DNA of 64,000 bases, taken from NCBI GenBank assembly GCA_035443885.1, contig DAOMNO010000005.1, positions 1 to 64,000 of the forward strand, written 5' to 3'. Below, in pieces: positions 18,213 to 26,342 of this stretch. Source of the stretch: DAOMNO01 sp035443885. GTDB taxonomy: Bacteria; Planctomycetota; Phycisphaerae; Phycisphaerales; SM1A02. Below the pieces are notes generated by a model that worked only from the letters and a program-made list of their open reading frames with translations, searched no databases and was not told the origin of the DNA. The position numbers and the translations under genes were made by a program. Numbering within the stretch: position 1 is the stretch's first letter; the number at the start of each line of letters is the position of its first letter.

Positions 18213-18722
18213 GCGCCGATTGGGTACGGGAACATCGACGATCGGCGTTTCCTCATCACCGATGATGTCCTGTAACGCCGAGTTGTTGATGAAGTTATAC
18301 GCCTTGAGGGCCGCCGCGTCGGACATCGCCACGGGAACGCGGGCACGCAGGCGGCCGTTCGCGGGGTTGTACCAGAACATCGCCTGATCGCGCCGCACCG
18401 CAATACGGTCTGGCGGGTGGTTTAGATCATGCTGATCTTCGCTGGCGATCTCCAGCCACGGGTGATTGCCGTTCAGCAGCGGGTTCATCGGCAGACCGTT
18501 CTTGAACCATGCAGGTTCGATGGTGAGCGGGTAGCCTCGGCTGGACTGCTCGACCTGTTCCATCGTCCTCTGCACGTTGATTTCTCGCACGAAGCGGTCC
18601 ACCTCTGCGCGGGTGCGCTCCAGCAGGGCGGTTTCTTCCTGCATGGTCTGCCGATACATCGCACCGCCCATGATGAGCGCAGCGATCATGATGAGAATCA
18701 TGGTATTGATGACGATGCGCAT
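18204..18722 (-). CDS. Hypothetical single-pass membrane protein
   Basis: A protein of 172 aa with an N-terminal membrane segment (VINTMILIMIAALIMGGAMY) directly after a two-residue start, then a helical, charged stretch (EETALLERTRAEVDRFVREINVQ) and a globular C-terminal part containing FWYNPANGRLRARVP. The layout resembles pseudopilin-like or envelope-anchored planctomycete proteins, but there is no clear prepilin peptidase site, so no function is assigned. Its 3' end overlaps the dapB 3' end (convergent). Confidence 0.7.
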   Translation of the reverse strand: MRIVINTMILIMIAALIMGGAMYRQTMQEETALLERTRAEVDRFVREINVQRTMEQVEQSSRGYPLTIEPAWFKNGLPMNPLLNGNHPWLEIASEDQHDLNHPPDRIAVRRDQAMFWYNPANGRLRARVPVAMSDAAALKAYNFINNSALQDIIGDEETPIVDVPVPNRRSR

Positions 18723-18883
18723 GAGGCCGCTCCGCCTGACACGAGATAGGCGATCTTCTCATACTCAAACGACCGTTTTGCCTCGCCGCCCCAGTCCGCG
18801 CGACCGGAACGATGCAGCGGGGTTCCATCTGCGCGGGCTGGGTAAGGTTTGAGGGCGGCACCCTGCGGTCAGAACTCTCTATC

Positions 18884-20119
18884 ATGCCCGCGCGAATGAA
18901 CACGATCAGCACTATGACTCTTGAATGCGGCCTCACGGTTGTCGTGGAGCCGATTCCATCCGTTGCGTCCGTCGCGGTGAACTGGCTTCTGCCGGTCGGC
19001 GCTGCGAGCGATCCACCCGATGGCGACGGTTATGCAGCCATCCTCAGCGAAATGATTTTCCGCGGGGCGGGCGGCCTCAGCAGTCGCGAGCACAGCGAAG
19101 CTCTTGATCGGCTCGGCGTGCAGCGGTCGAGCGATGTCGGCCCGTATCACATGGCGATCCGCGCGACGTTGCTCGGCTCGAAGCTGGCGGAGGTGCTCCC
19201 GCTGCTTGTTTCAATGGTGCGCGAGCCTGCATTGGCGGAAGACGACCTGGAGCCGGTGCGAAGTCTGAGCCTGCAGGCGCTGGAATCTCTGGATGACGAT
19301 CCGCAGCATCTGGTGATGATTCGTCTGGGGGAGCAGCATCGTCCGCCGCCACTGAATCGACATGGTTTCGGCGACCGTGCGGCACTTGAACGCGCGACGC
19401 TTGAGGGGTTGCGGAATTCGTGGCGAGCACGTGCCGTGCCGGGCGGTTCGATTCTTGCCATCGCCGGCGCGGTTGATCCGCAGAAGGCCGCGGCGCAGCT
19501 CAACCAGCTCTTAAGGGGGTGGACGGGCAAAGCTGTAGAAATCAAGGCAAGCGGCCCGGCGCATCGCGGCAAGCTGCATGTGCAGCAGTCGTCTTCGCAG
19601 GTGCATATCGCGCTGGCGTATGACGCGCCTGCGGAGCCTGAGCCAACATCGATGCTGGAACGCCTCGCCACCAATGTGCTCAGCGGCGGTTCGAGCGGAC
19701 GACTGTTTACGGAAGTGCGGCAGAAGCGATCGCTGTGCTACAGCGTGGGCGCTTCATATCGCGGTGGGCGCGATGACGGGCTTGTCGCACTCTACGCTGG
19801 CACCACGCCTGAACGCGCGCAGGAAACACTCGATGTGTGCAGGAGCGAGATCGAACGGATGAAGGCAGGCGCAGAGCAGGAAGAGTTCGACCGGGCAGCG
19901 GTGGGCTTGAAGAGCCATCTCGTGATGTCCGGGGAATCGACCAATGCGCGTGCAGCAGCGATCGGCCACGATGTCTTCCGCCTTGGTCGGGCGCGATCGC
20001 TGGATGAAATCGCTGCACAGATCAACGCCATGACGCTTGATGCGCTGAATGCGTATCTCGCCCGGCGCGAGTTTGGCGACTTTACGATCGTGTCCATCGG
20101 GCCGACGGCACTGGTGTGA
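18884..20119 (+). CDS. M16 family peptidase-like protein, catalytic motif missing
   Basis: A protein of 411 aa with the two-lobe M16 (pitrilysin/processing peptidase) layout. In lobe 1 the zinc motif HxxEH, expected near residue 50, is replaced: the aligned stretch reads GYAAILSEMIFRGAGGLSS, keeping the framework but not the histidines. Lobe 2 keeps the Arg/Tyr region (SSGRLFTEVRQKRSLCYSVGASY) that binds substrate in active partners. It is therefore probably a non-catalytic M16 subunit like mitochondrial MPP-alpha, needing an active partner that is not in this window. Met25 of the longest frame is used as start (18884); Met at 18896 is an alternative. Confidence 0.83.
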   Translation: MPARMNTISTMTLECGLTVVVEPIPSVASVAVNWLLPVGAASDPPDGDGYAAILSEMIFRGAGGLSSREHSEALDRLGVQRSSDVGPYHMAIRATLLGSKLAEVLPLLVSMVREPALAEDDLEPVRSLSLQALESLDDDPQHLVMIRLGEQHRPPPLNRHGFGDRAALERATLEGLRNSWRARAVPGGSILAIAGAVDPQKAAAQLNQLLRGWTGKAVEIKASGPAHRGKLHVQQSSSQVHIALAYDAPAEPEPTSMLERLATNVLSGGSSGRLFTEVRQKRSLCYSVGASYRGGRDDGLVALYAGTTPERAQETLDVCRSEIERMKAGAEQEEFDRAAVGLKSHLVMSGESTNARAAAIGHDVFRLGRARSLDEIAAQINAMTLDALNAYLARREFGDFTIVSIGPTALV

Positions 20120-20151
20120 GTCGCAGGGCTGATGCAGCCGCTGAAGGCCCG

Positions 20152-20180
20152 CTGACAACTTTCTCCCGCTTCGTTACACT
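20152..20180 (+). promoter_or_regulatory. Sigma-70-type promoter, leaderless
   Basis: CTGACA at 20152-20157, a 17-bp spacer, and TACACT at 20175-20180. The ATG of the next gene is at 20188, 7 nt after the -10, so the transcript should start at or next to the start codon. Confidence 0.6.
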
Positions 20181-20187
20181 TCCCGCC

Positions 20188-20439
20188 ATGGCACTGGAGA
20201 TGAGCCTGTATCAACCCGGCACGCGGGTGCGCGTTACGCAGCAACTGCCGCAGCGAGACCGCACGTGGACACAATCCACCGAAGGTGTCATCACGCGCTA
20301 TCAGCAGTCCAAGACAGGGTCATGGTTCGCTCACGCCAAGGATGACAAACTCTGGCTGGACCGGCTCGAACTCCGCCTTGATGACGGTGAACTGACAATC
20401 CTGAATCTCGATCAATACACCGTGGTCGAAGAAGTCTGA
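20188..20439 (+). CDS. Conserved small protein of unknown function
   Basis: A protein of 83 aa (MALEMSLYQPGTRVRVTQQL...) with a compact beta-rich pattern (GTRVRVTQQ, EGVITRYQQ, SWFAHAKDDKLWLDRLELRL) reminiscent of an SH3-like or DUF-type barrel; no family is recognised with confidence. The start is set by the promoter at 20152-20180, whose -10 ends 7 nt before this ATG. Convergent with the lipoprotein gene at 20484. Confidence 0.68.
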   Translation: MALEMSLYQPGTRVRVTQQLPQRDRTWTQSTEGVITRYQQSKTGSWFAHAKDDKLWLDRLELRLDDGELTILNLDQYTVVEEV

Positions 20440-20483
20440 ATCCACGAGCATCAAACCCCTCGGCTCAAATCGCACCATTCTCT

Positions 20484-21041
20484 CTATCTGACGCGCAGCC
20501 GATGGCTCGCGCGGAGTTCTGCGCCATCGACGCCGAGGAAGTACGCGCGCAGGTCGGCGTGTTCTGGCACGCTGGCGCGTTCAAGCTCCAGTCGAATGAG
20601 GTACGTGCGCGTGATGGGGTCGAAGAGCTGAGCGTTGACGACAAGATCGCGCATGTCGATGTTCCATGCGTCGATGACATCAGAGGCTTGCCCCTGCGCG
20701 CCGTCGCGCAGCTCGAAGCGAACCTGCCCCAGCGATCGTGAGGTGTGCCGATCGGTGTCGAAGAACTCCAGACGCGCTTCGACGTGGACCAGCTCGCCTT
20801 CGTGCGATTCTCGCCGCTCGCCGAGGATGCCCGTTGCGTTGCCGCCTTCGGTGGTCGCCAGTCTGGTCAGCGGATGAAATCGCATGTCCGCGGGCCAGTA
20901 GGGCCAGGGCGGCACTTCGCCTCGCGGCACGACGCCGCCCGGGTACACATGCGGCGGGGGAGCCTCTTCGGGACTCCTGCACGAGCAGAGTGTCGCCAGC
21001 ATGAGTGCCAACAGCAGGGTTCGCATGAAGTGCATCCGCAT
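20484..21041 (-). CDS. Putative lipoprotein
   Basis: A protein of about 185 aa with signal sequence MRTLLLALMLATLCSC and lipobox LCSC, a Pro-rich linker (PPPHVYPGGVVPRGEVPPWPYWP), then a beta-rich domain (VHVEARLEFFDTDRHTSRSLGQVRFEL, TYLIRLELERA). The mature domain looks like a host envelope protein of unknown role. Met at 21041, 21035 or 21026 could be the start; 21041 is used. It follows the small membrane protein of the capsid cassette by 14 bases and may be cotranscribed with it, but sequence character suggests a chromosomal gene. Confidence 0.7.
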   Translation of the reverse strand: MRMHFMRTLLLALMLATLCSCRSPEEAPPPHVYPGGVVPRGEVPPWPYWPADMRFHPLTRLATTEGGNATGILGERRESHEGELVHVEARLEFFDTDRHTSRSLGQVRFELRDGAQGQASDVIDAWNIDMRDLVVNAQLFDPITRTYLIRLELERASVPEHADLRAYFLGVDGAELRASHRLRVR

Positions 21042-21055
21042 CAGTCGTAAGGATA

Positions 21056-21355
21056 TCAGCACGCCGCCCGGCTGGAGTCACTTCGCAAAGGCGGGTCGCT
21101 CGCACGACCATTGAGGGACCGGATCAGCCGGACCATGCGCCGCTGGCTCAACTCCAGTGCGTTGATGGCCCGCGTGTTCTCTTTGATGACTTCCAGCAGC
21201 GCGCTGATTTCTCGCTCATCCGCGGTCAGCCGCCGATGCGCTTCATCCAGTTGCCGCTCGCGATGCGCTGCGTGTCTGCGTTCAAACAGCCACAGCGCGC
21301 CGATCAAACCGGCGGCCCCGAACTGCGTGAGGGTGAGAAGAATGGATTCGGGCAT
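21056..21355 (-). CDS. Small membrane protein with coiled coil, holin-like
   Basis: A protein of 99 aa with one N-terminal membrane helix (LLTLTQFGAAGLIGALWLF) followed by a highly charged helix (ERRHAAHRERQLDEAHRRL...EVIKENTRAINAL) that should form a coiled coil. Holin-like and BhlA-like proteins of phages have this layout, and the gene is the next one downstream of the capsid gene on the same strand. It could therefore be the last gene of the portal-scaffold-capsid cassette. A host role cannot be excluded. A repeat-like spacer (ttggcaattagcagttggcag) separates it from the capsid gene. Confidence 0.6.
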   Translation of the reverse strand: MPESILLTLTQFGAAGLIGALWLFERRHAAHRERQLDEAHRRLTADEREISALLEVIKENTRAINALELSQRRMVRLIRSLNGRASDPPLRSDSSRAAC

Positions 21356-21502
21356 GGGGGGAAGTCGTCTGTTGGCAATTAGCAGTTGGCAGCTACGCAC
21401 TGACAACCATTAACTGGCCGCTTCTTACCTCACCTTCCGGTCGGCGACGGCAAAGCGCGCCGCCGCCGATCGGTGCAGGAGAGGTGTTGCGGAAGCCGGT
21501 TG

Positions 21503-22504
21503 TTACGCGACGCCGAGGTCTTCGAGAATGCCGTGCGCGTTCTCGTTTCGGAACTCCAGTGTGTATTCGCCGATCACCTGGCCAAGTTCTGCATCGCCCT
21601 GACTTGCGAGCGGCTTGTAGTGGAAGCTGCGGCCAGCGAGCGGCATCACTGCGATGCGAGAGCTGTCGAGCAGCAGCACCGCGTTGGGCGGCATCCAGCG
21701 GCTCATCACCACGCGGCAGATGCCGAAGTCCGATTCATACACATCCACCATCGAGCTGTACGCTTTGTCATGATCGACAAAGCGCTGGCCGGACGCGATG
21801 AACGAGTTGATGCGCCGCTTCTGGTATCCGCCGCAGACGATCGTGTCGATGCGGCCTGACGACTGCTCCCAGATGAACCGCATCGCAGCGTTCAGCATCG
21901 GCTCGGTCAGTTCGTCGTTGTTCTGTCCGACGCCCGCGGGAATGCCACCATGGCCGGGCGAGAAGATGTTGGTGGCGATGGAAGCGCGAATGCCGCGCAT
22001 CGTGCGGCGCGTGGTGCCATTGCCTAGCGGGTCGCTCGTGGGTGCGACGCCATTGATGACGCAGTTTTCGAGATCGCGCAGCAGTTCGCGCAAACGCTCC
22101 TGCCGCTGATAGTCGAGTTCGTCATCCACGCCGATCGCGCGGGCGGCGAGCTGTGTGCCTGAAATCTCGACCGCAGCGGTGAAGATCTGCGTGTAGTTCT
22201 GCTGACGCGAGCGGACGGTGAAGCGTGCATCCGGGGCGTTCGCGCCTTCAAGCGCCGCATTGCCGATGATGGAGAGCACGGCGTTGTGGGTGAGCTCCGC
22301 AACCGGCGTGCCGCCGTACTCGCGCACAACGGTGAGTTCATCGCCGTCGATGGCGGTTACGAGCATGACTTCCGCGTGGCCTCGCATGGCGATCTGATCA
22401 CCGATCTGAAAGCGATCGGGATGAGCGACGGTGAAGCTCGTCTCCTCTTCGGGTTCGGTGATCGATTCATCGTCAATCACATCGGTGTTGGGCAGCAGTG
22501 TGTC
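21503..22504 (-). pseudogene. Major capsid protein, SU10/DUF5309 type, 3' part (codons 57-389 of the split gene)
   Basis: Encodes the body of an SU10-like (DUF5309) phage major capsid protein. Family hallmarks are NYTQIFTAAVEISGTQLAA, DELDYQRQERLRELLRDLENC, VYESDFGICRVVMSRW, VLLLDSSRIAVM and the end VIGEYTLEFRNENAHGILEDL. It lacks the N-terminal arm. That part lies 10 kb away at 32632-32802, and the two rejoin in frame at a GAC codon present at both junctions (here 22504-22502). A GTG at 22480 could start a truncated product, but without the arm it should not assemble normally. Interrupted by the mobile element at 22502-32634; probably restored if that element excises. Confidence 0.88.
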
Positions 22505-22520
22505 CTCGAAGCTTCCCCGT
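22485..22520. other. attL, left junction of the integrated element
   Basis: Junction around the crossover GTC at 22502-22504. To the left, capsid coding sequence continues on the minus strand (ACA CTG CTG CCC, coding TLLP). To the right, element sequence begins ctcgaagcttcc. The same GTC occurs at the right junction. Confidence 0.75.
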
Positions 22521-22607
22521 CTGAAGGCGGCGGGCTTCGGGTGGGAATCCGGTAGAATAGTCGCCGAGCCGTGATCTCAGCGGCGAGGTCGAGTTCTGAT
22601 ATTGACG

Positions 22608-22613
22608 TATTCT
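22608..22613 (+). promoter_or_regulatory. -10-like element before the methyltransferase gene
   Basis: TATTCT ending 10 nt before the ATG at 22624. Another hexamer, TAGAAT, lies about 70 nt upstream at 22553-22558. Either could drive the left-end gene of the element. Confidence 0.35.
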
Positions 22614-22623
22614 GCGAGCCACT

Positions 22624-24126
22624 ATGCCAGTTTCCCTCCTTGAGTTCGCTGACTCCGTTCGACGTGAGGTGAGGGCCAATCCGATCCACACGCGGGCGGC
22701 TCTTGGGCAGTTCATGACCCCTGCATCCATTGCAGCGTTCATGGCCCGAATGGTAAAGACCCGACGCCGCCTACTCCGCGTTCTCGACCCCGGCGCGGGC
22801 GTTGGCTCTCTGACTGCCGCGATCGTGGAAAGGCTTATCTCTCGCGCTCAGCCACCTCTCGGCATCTCTGTAACCTGCTACGAAATTGATGGCCGTCTCG
22901 TCGGCGCGCTTCGACAGACACTGGAGACTTGCCGCCGAGCATGTACACAGCATGGTGTTTCGTTCACATGCGAGGTCCGAAATGAGGATTACATTGCGGC
23001 GCGGACATCGGCCAGCTCAGGACTGTTTGCTGTTGACGCTAAGTCATATGAGTGCGTCATCATGAATCCACCGTATCGCAAGATTCATAGTGCCTCAGCC
23101 GAGCGACAAAGACTCCGATCTGTGGGAATAGAGACGACGAACCTTTATGCAGCGTTCATGCTGTTGGCTGCGCGGCAATTGGCCCCTGGTGGAGAATTCG
23201 TATCGATCAGTCCACGTAGCTTTTGCAATGGAACATACTTCGATCCGTTTCGCCGGGAGCTGCTGCGGCTCGTATCACTGCGGCGGCTACACGTCTTTGA
23301 ATCGCGTTCCGAGGCATTCCGCGATGATGATGTTCTCCAAGAGAACATTGTTGTGCATGGCATTCGTTCGAACGCGCAGCCCCCGAGTGTCACTTTGTCC
23401 TGCACAAGAACAGATGGGTCGCTCGTACAACGTCAAGTGCCATTTGCACAAGTAGTGCGGCCCGGCGATCGTGAATCCATTGTGCACGTCGCTGTTGACG
23501 ATCGTGCGGACGAACTAGCGTCGGTGCTGACCGCACTGCCTCACCGTCTTACCGATTTGAAACTAACTGTCTCCACTGGCAGAGTCGTTGATTTCCGAGC
23601 ACGAACATACCTACGACCTGAACCGGTGAGGGATACTGTCCCGCTGATCTATCCTGCTCATATGCACGATGGCTACATCAAGTGGCCTAACGGTCAAACA
23701 CGCAAGCCAAATGCTATTGTTGCATGTGAACAAACCAACGCGCTGTTGATTCCCTCTGGCTATTACGTTTTGGTGAAGCGGTTCTCCGCCAAAGAAGAGC
23801 GCCGCCGCATAGTGGCGGCGATGTACGATCCGACGCGTATCCCGGCGAGGCGCGTGGGATTCGACAATAAGACAAACTACTTTCACGCTGGGGGAAGTGG
23901 CATGGACGGGGACGTCGCGCGAGGTCTGGCCGCTTACTTGAACTCAAAGGCTGTCGATGACTACTTCCGCGTATTCAGTGGCCATACACAAGTAAACGCG
24001 GCGGATCTCCGGCGCATGCCGTATCCGTCGTTGAAGCAGCTGCGGCAACTGGGCACCGCCGTCGAGCCCGGTGATCACGATACGATTGATGCAGTGGTGA
24101 GACCGATGCTTCAATCGGCTTCGTAG
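22624..24126 (+). CDS. Adenine-specific DNA methyltransferase, Eco57I/PstI-like
   Basis: A gamma-class-like N6-adenine methyltransferase of 500 aa: AdoMet motif I DPGAGVGS (55-62), CYEIDG (85-90), catalytic NPPY (148-151, in VIMNPPYRKI), and the downstream ISPRSFCNGTYFDPFRRELL segment typical of the PstI/Eco57I group. The C-terminal half should recognise the target; the target sequence is unknown. It is tail-to-tail with the nuclease candidate at 24111-24962 (16-base overlap of gene ends), which suggests a restriction-modification or defence pair carried at the left end of the element. Base composition is lower in GC than the surrounding genome. Confidence 0.85.
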   Translation: MPVSLLEFADSVRREVRANPIHTRAALGQFMTPASIAAFMARMVKTRRRLLRVLDPGAGVGSLTAAIVERLISRAQPPLGISVTCYEIDGRLVGALRQTLETCRRACTQHGVSFTCEVRNEDYIAARTSASSGLFAVDAKSYECVIMNPPYRKIHSASAERQRLRSVGIETTNLYAAFMLLAARQLAPGGEFVSISPRSFCNGTYFDPFRRELLRLVSLRRLHVFESRSEAFRDDDVLQENIVVHGIRSNAQPPSVTLSCTRTDGSLVQRQVPFAQVVRPGDRESIVHVAVDDRADELASVLTALPHRLTDLKLTVSTGRVVDFRARTYLRPEPVRDTVPLIYPAHMHDGYIKWPNGQTRKPNAIVACEQTNALLIPSGYYVLVKRFSAKEERRRIVAAMYDPTRIPARRVGFDNKTNYFHAGGSGMDGDVARGLAAYLNSKAVDDYFRVFSGHTQVNAADLRRMPYPSLKQLRQLGTAVEPGDHDTIDAVVRPMLQSAS

Positions 24127-24962
24127 AGGACCGGAATGCCCTCTTGTTTGAAACGTTCAACAAGCGCGAGTTTGCCCGATGTGTCAAACAGCGCCTCAGG
24201 CAGTGTGTCGATTGTGCTGAACGCCTTCTTCTTGAAGTAGGCCGCGCCGCGGCTCTCATCACGGCGCATGCGCACATCGGTAAAGTGTTCCGCCATCGTG
24301 TAGATATCTGACCACCATAGGCCTTCGCAGCGATAGCCAACTGTCGGCGGCTCCCAGACCTCAAGCACCTGTGCGTGGATCAGATACGCCGGCACCCCAA
24401 GCTCGCGAACGTGGTGCAGAATCGAATCACAGTCAGAGATATCCAGTTGGAAGGCGCTCATCTCGCGGATGGAGCTGCGGCCGGTCTTGTTCTCGATTCC
24501 AAGCACTACCTTGTCGCTACGAGTGTCGGAAACGAGAAAGTCAAGCGGCCCCTCCCCTGAAACATCCGTTTCGCGCCGCGCTCGTAGTTCTGATTCGTCA
24601 TTCCTAACGATCGCGAGCTGCGGGTGCGCTGCCTGCACCTGCGACGTCCAGAACTTCATGATGGCCAGCTCAGCAACGTGATTGCGGCCGATAGACTTCG
24701 CAACGCGGTCGCAGATGTCGCATAGGAACCAAGTCCGCATGCAAACCATGCCATGAACATTGCAGTGCTGGCAGTAACCGGTGAGCGGCGCACTGCACGC
24801 CAGCGGTGCATTGCCGTCGAAGGCAGTTTTGGTCCATGCAGCCGTGCATCGGTCACACAGGAAGTAGTGGCGCAAGCGGACGTCCTTGCGGGACTTCAGG
24901 TGTCGAACGCAAACCGGGTACTCGATCTTCTTGATCTGACTGGCACTTCGGCGTTTTGCCAT
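24111..24962 (-). CDS. Putative restriction nuclease with zinc-ribbon cysteines
   Basis: A protein of 283 aa. The N-terminal third has three CxxC pairs (CDRC at 36-39, CQHC at 64-67, CDIC at 81-84), indicating a zinc-binding region. The middle holds a PD-(D/E)xK-like core: Asp141 in GPLDFLV, then Glu157-Asn-Lys159 in LGIENKTG, at a plausible spacing for a type II endonuclease or related nuclease. The pairing with a DNA methyltransferase supports a restriction role, but the fold is inferred from a short motif only. The start at 24962 (MAKRRSAS) is chosen because sequence upstream lacks conserved features. Part of the integrated element. Confidence 0.6.
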   Translation of the reverse strand: MAKRRSASQIKKIEYPVCVRHLKSRKDVRLRHYFLCDRCTAAWTKTAFDGNAPLACSAPLTGYCQHCNVHGMVCMRTWFLCDICDRVAKSIGRNHVAELAIMKFWTSQVQAAHPQLAIVRNDESELRARRETDVSGEGPLDFLVSDTRSDKVVLGIENKTGRSSIREMSAFQLDISDCDSILHHVRELGVPAYLIHAQVLEVWEPPTVGYRCEGLWWSDIYTMAEHFTDVRMRRDESRGAAYFKKKAFSTIDTLPEALFDTSGKLALVERFKQEGIPVLYEAD

Positions 24963-25211
24963 TGTGAAGGCCCGGTTCGTGTACTTGGCGGACTGGGTTC
25001 GAAGCGCTGCCCAGTGATGGACATAGTGTAGCGTGTGGCTCGTGCCACTGCTAGGCAAAGCCCAGTGAGCCTGCCGCGGTCGAGGTGCTGGACCGGCTGC
25101 GTGGGGGAACAAATTCTGTGCATTGGCTTTACGAATCGCGATGGCTTCGGGAAACAAGTAGGAGAGGGCGGTTGGCCCGCCCGTTCATCCATCACCCATT
25201 GGAGACCATTG

Positions 25212-25736
25212 ATGCGAATTGGATTGACCCTAGACGAATACACGGCGCTGCGGCTTGCGCCCCCTCCCGGTGCTGACCCGGCATTCCACGAAGCAGCGAA
25301 GGCCGAACGGGAGCGCATGTTTCCGATGAACCTCGCGGCGGCGGCGTGGCACCTGCGGTCGCGCGGCTACGACTGCAGGCCACCGATGCTCGAAATGCTG
25401 GTGAAGAACGGCGTGGTGAGCCCGTCGCAGCCGGATGCGTGGACCCAGGCGGATGTGGATGCCGCCGCCGACCACTTCGAGGACTGCGAGCTGTTCACGC
25501 CGTACGGCGCGATGTGCCAGGCCCTCGGGTGTCGGTACGCAGACTTCCTACGGCCTCTGCGCGAGGCAGCGGAGCGGGAGTCGGCCAAGTACGGGCGTCG
25601 GGTTCCCGACGATGACCAGTACTTCGTGATGCATCGCCAGCCGCCCCGCGGCGGCGACGATGCCCATGATTCACTCATCACCTTCACGTTGTGCGACGAC
25701 ATTCGGGAGCGGCTCGAACGCGGCGAGGAGGTTTGA
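25212..25736 (+). CDS. Element-encoded protein with HTH-like segment
   Basis: A protein of 174 aa starting MRIGLTLDEYTAL, with ribosome site GGAG 7 nt before the ATG. Residues about 48-85 (HLRSRGYDCRPPMLEMLVKNGVVSP then WTQADVDAAADHF) look like a MerR-type winged helix, so DNA binding or excisionase activity is possible. No family is recognised. The stop is immediately followed by the ATG of the sigma-like gene (no gap), and the sigma-like stop overlaps the capsid start, so the three genes form one translational unit. This argues for a regulatory or packaging role of the satellite. Confidence 0.65.
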   Translation: MRIGLTLDEYTALRLAPPPGADPAFHEAAKAERERMFPMNLAAAAWHLRSRGYDCRPPMLEMLVKNGVVSPSQPDAWTQADVDAAADHFEDCELFTPYGAMCQALGCRYADFLRPLREAAERESAKYGRRVPDDDQYFVMHRQPPRGGDDAHDSLITFTLCDDIRERLERGEEV

Positions 25737-26342
25737 ATGGGGTCGACCTCACCGCGCGAAGAAATCGAACTGACAGATGATCTGCTCGACTACGCCAAGA
25801 GAGTGGCGTTCAAGGAGGCGAGCAAATGCTGTGAGCGCTTCGGTATCGACGACATCGACTTTCACCTGGACGAAGCGGCGAGTGTGGCCCTCTTGGAGCT
25901 GTCGGCGCATCCCCCAAAGTTTGACCCTTCCCGTGGCGCGAGAGTGAAAACGCTGATCTACACGATCGTGCAGCGCGCCGTACTGAAGTACTTCGGTCGT
26001 GAATGCAGGCACGTCAGCCGCCTCAAGCAACGTGAAGAGACCGAGACTGAGTCGGGCGAGATCATGGACGGCGTGTATGCCGACCCGCAACCGGGCGTCA
26101 AGGAAAAGCGACCATCCGAACTGACGACATCAGGGTGGACGACAGACGACATCCTTTCGTTCATCGACAACGAAGAGAGTCGGAAACTATGCCGGCTGTT
26201 CATCGAATGCGATGGTAACGCCAGCGAAGTCGCCCGTCGCATGAACCTGTCGGAAGGCACGATCCGCTACCGGCTGAAGGTGCTGGGACCGAAGCTGCTG
26301 GCGGCAGGATTCAACCCATTCTCAGCCGGAGGCACCCCATGA
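25737..26342 (+). CDS. Sigma-70-like transcription factor
   Basis: A protein of 201 aa with a region-2-like N-terminal half (LLDYAKRVAFKEASKCC, FDPSRGARVKTLIYTIVQRAVLKYF) and a C-terminal helix-turn-helix (NASEVARRMNLSEGTIRYRLKVL), the order seen in ECF-like sigma factors and phage late regulators. The stop overlaps the capsid start as ATGA, so it is made together with the protease-capsid protein and may direct late expression of the element. It could instead be a small packaging or terminase-like subunit with an HTH; the region-2 similarity favours sigma. Confidence 0.65.
   Translation: MGSTSPREEIELTDDLLDYAKRVAFKEASKCCERFGIDDIDFHLDEAASVALLELSAHPPKFDPSRGARVKTLIYTIVQRAVLKYFGRECRHVSRLKQREETETESGEIMDGVYADPQPGVKEKRPSELTTSGWTTDDILSFIDNEESRKLCRLFIECDGNASEVARRMNLSEGTIRYRLKVLGPKLLAAGFNPFSAGGTP

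Noticed and set aside
21503..22480. Left capsid piece considered as an intact gene starting at GTG 22480
   Set aside because: It lacks the conserved N-terminal arm, which is found intact 10 kb away; the frame continues in sense up to the junction, so it is the 3' part of a split gene.
22485..22520. tRNA-type attachment site
   Set aside because: No tRNA sequence is present at either junction; the target is a capsid codon with only a 3-bp shared core, as usual for serine recombinases.
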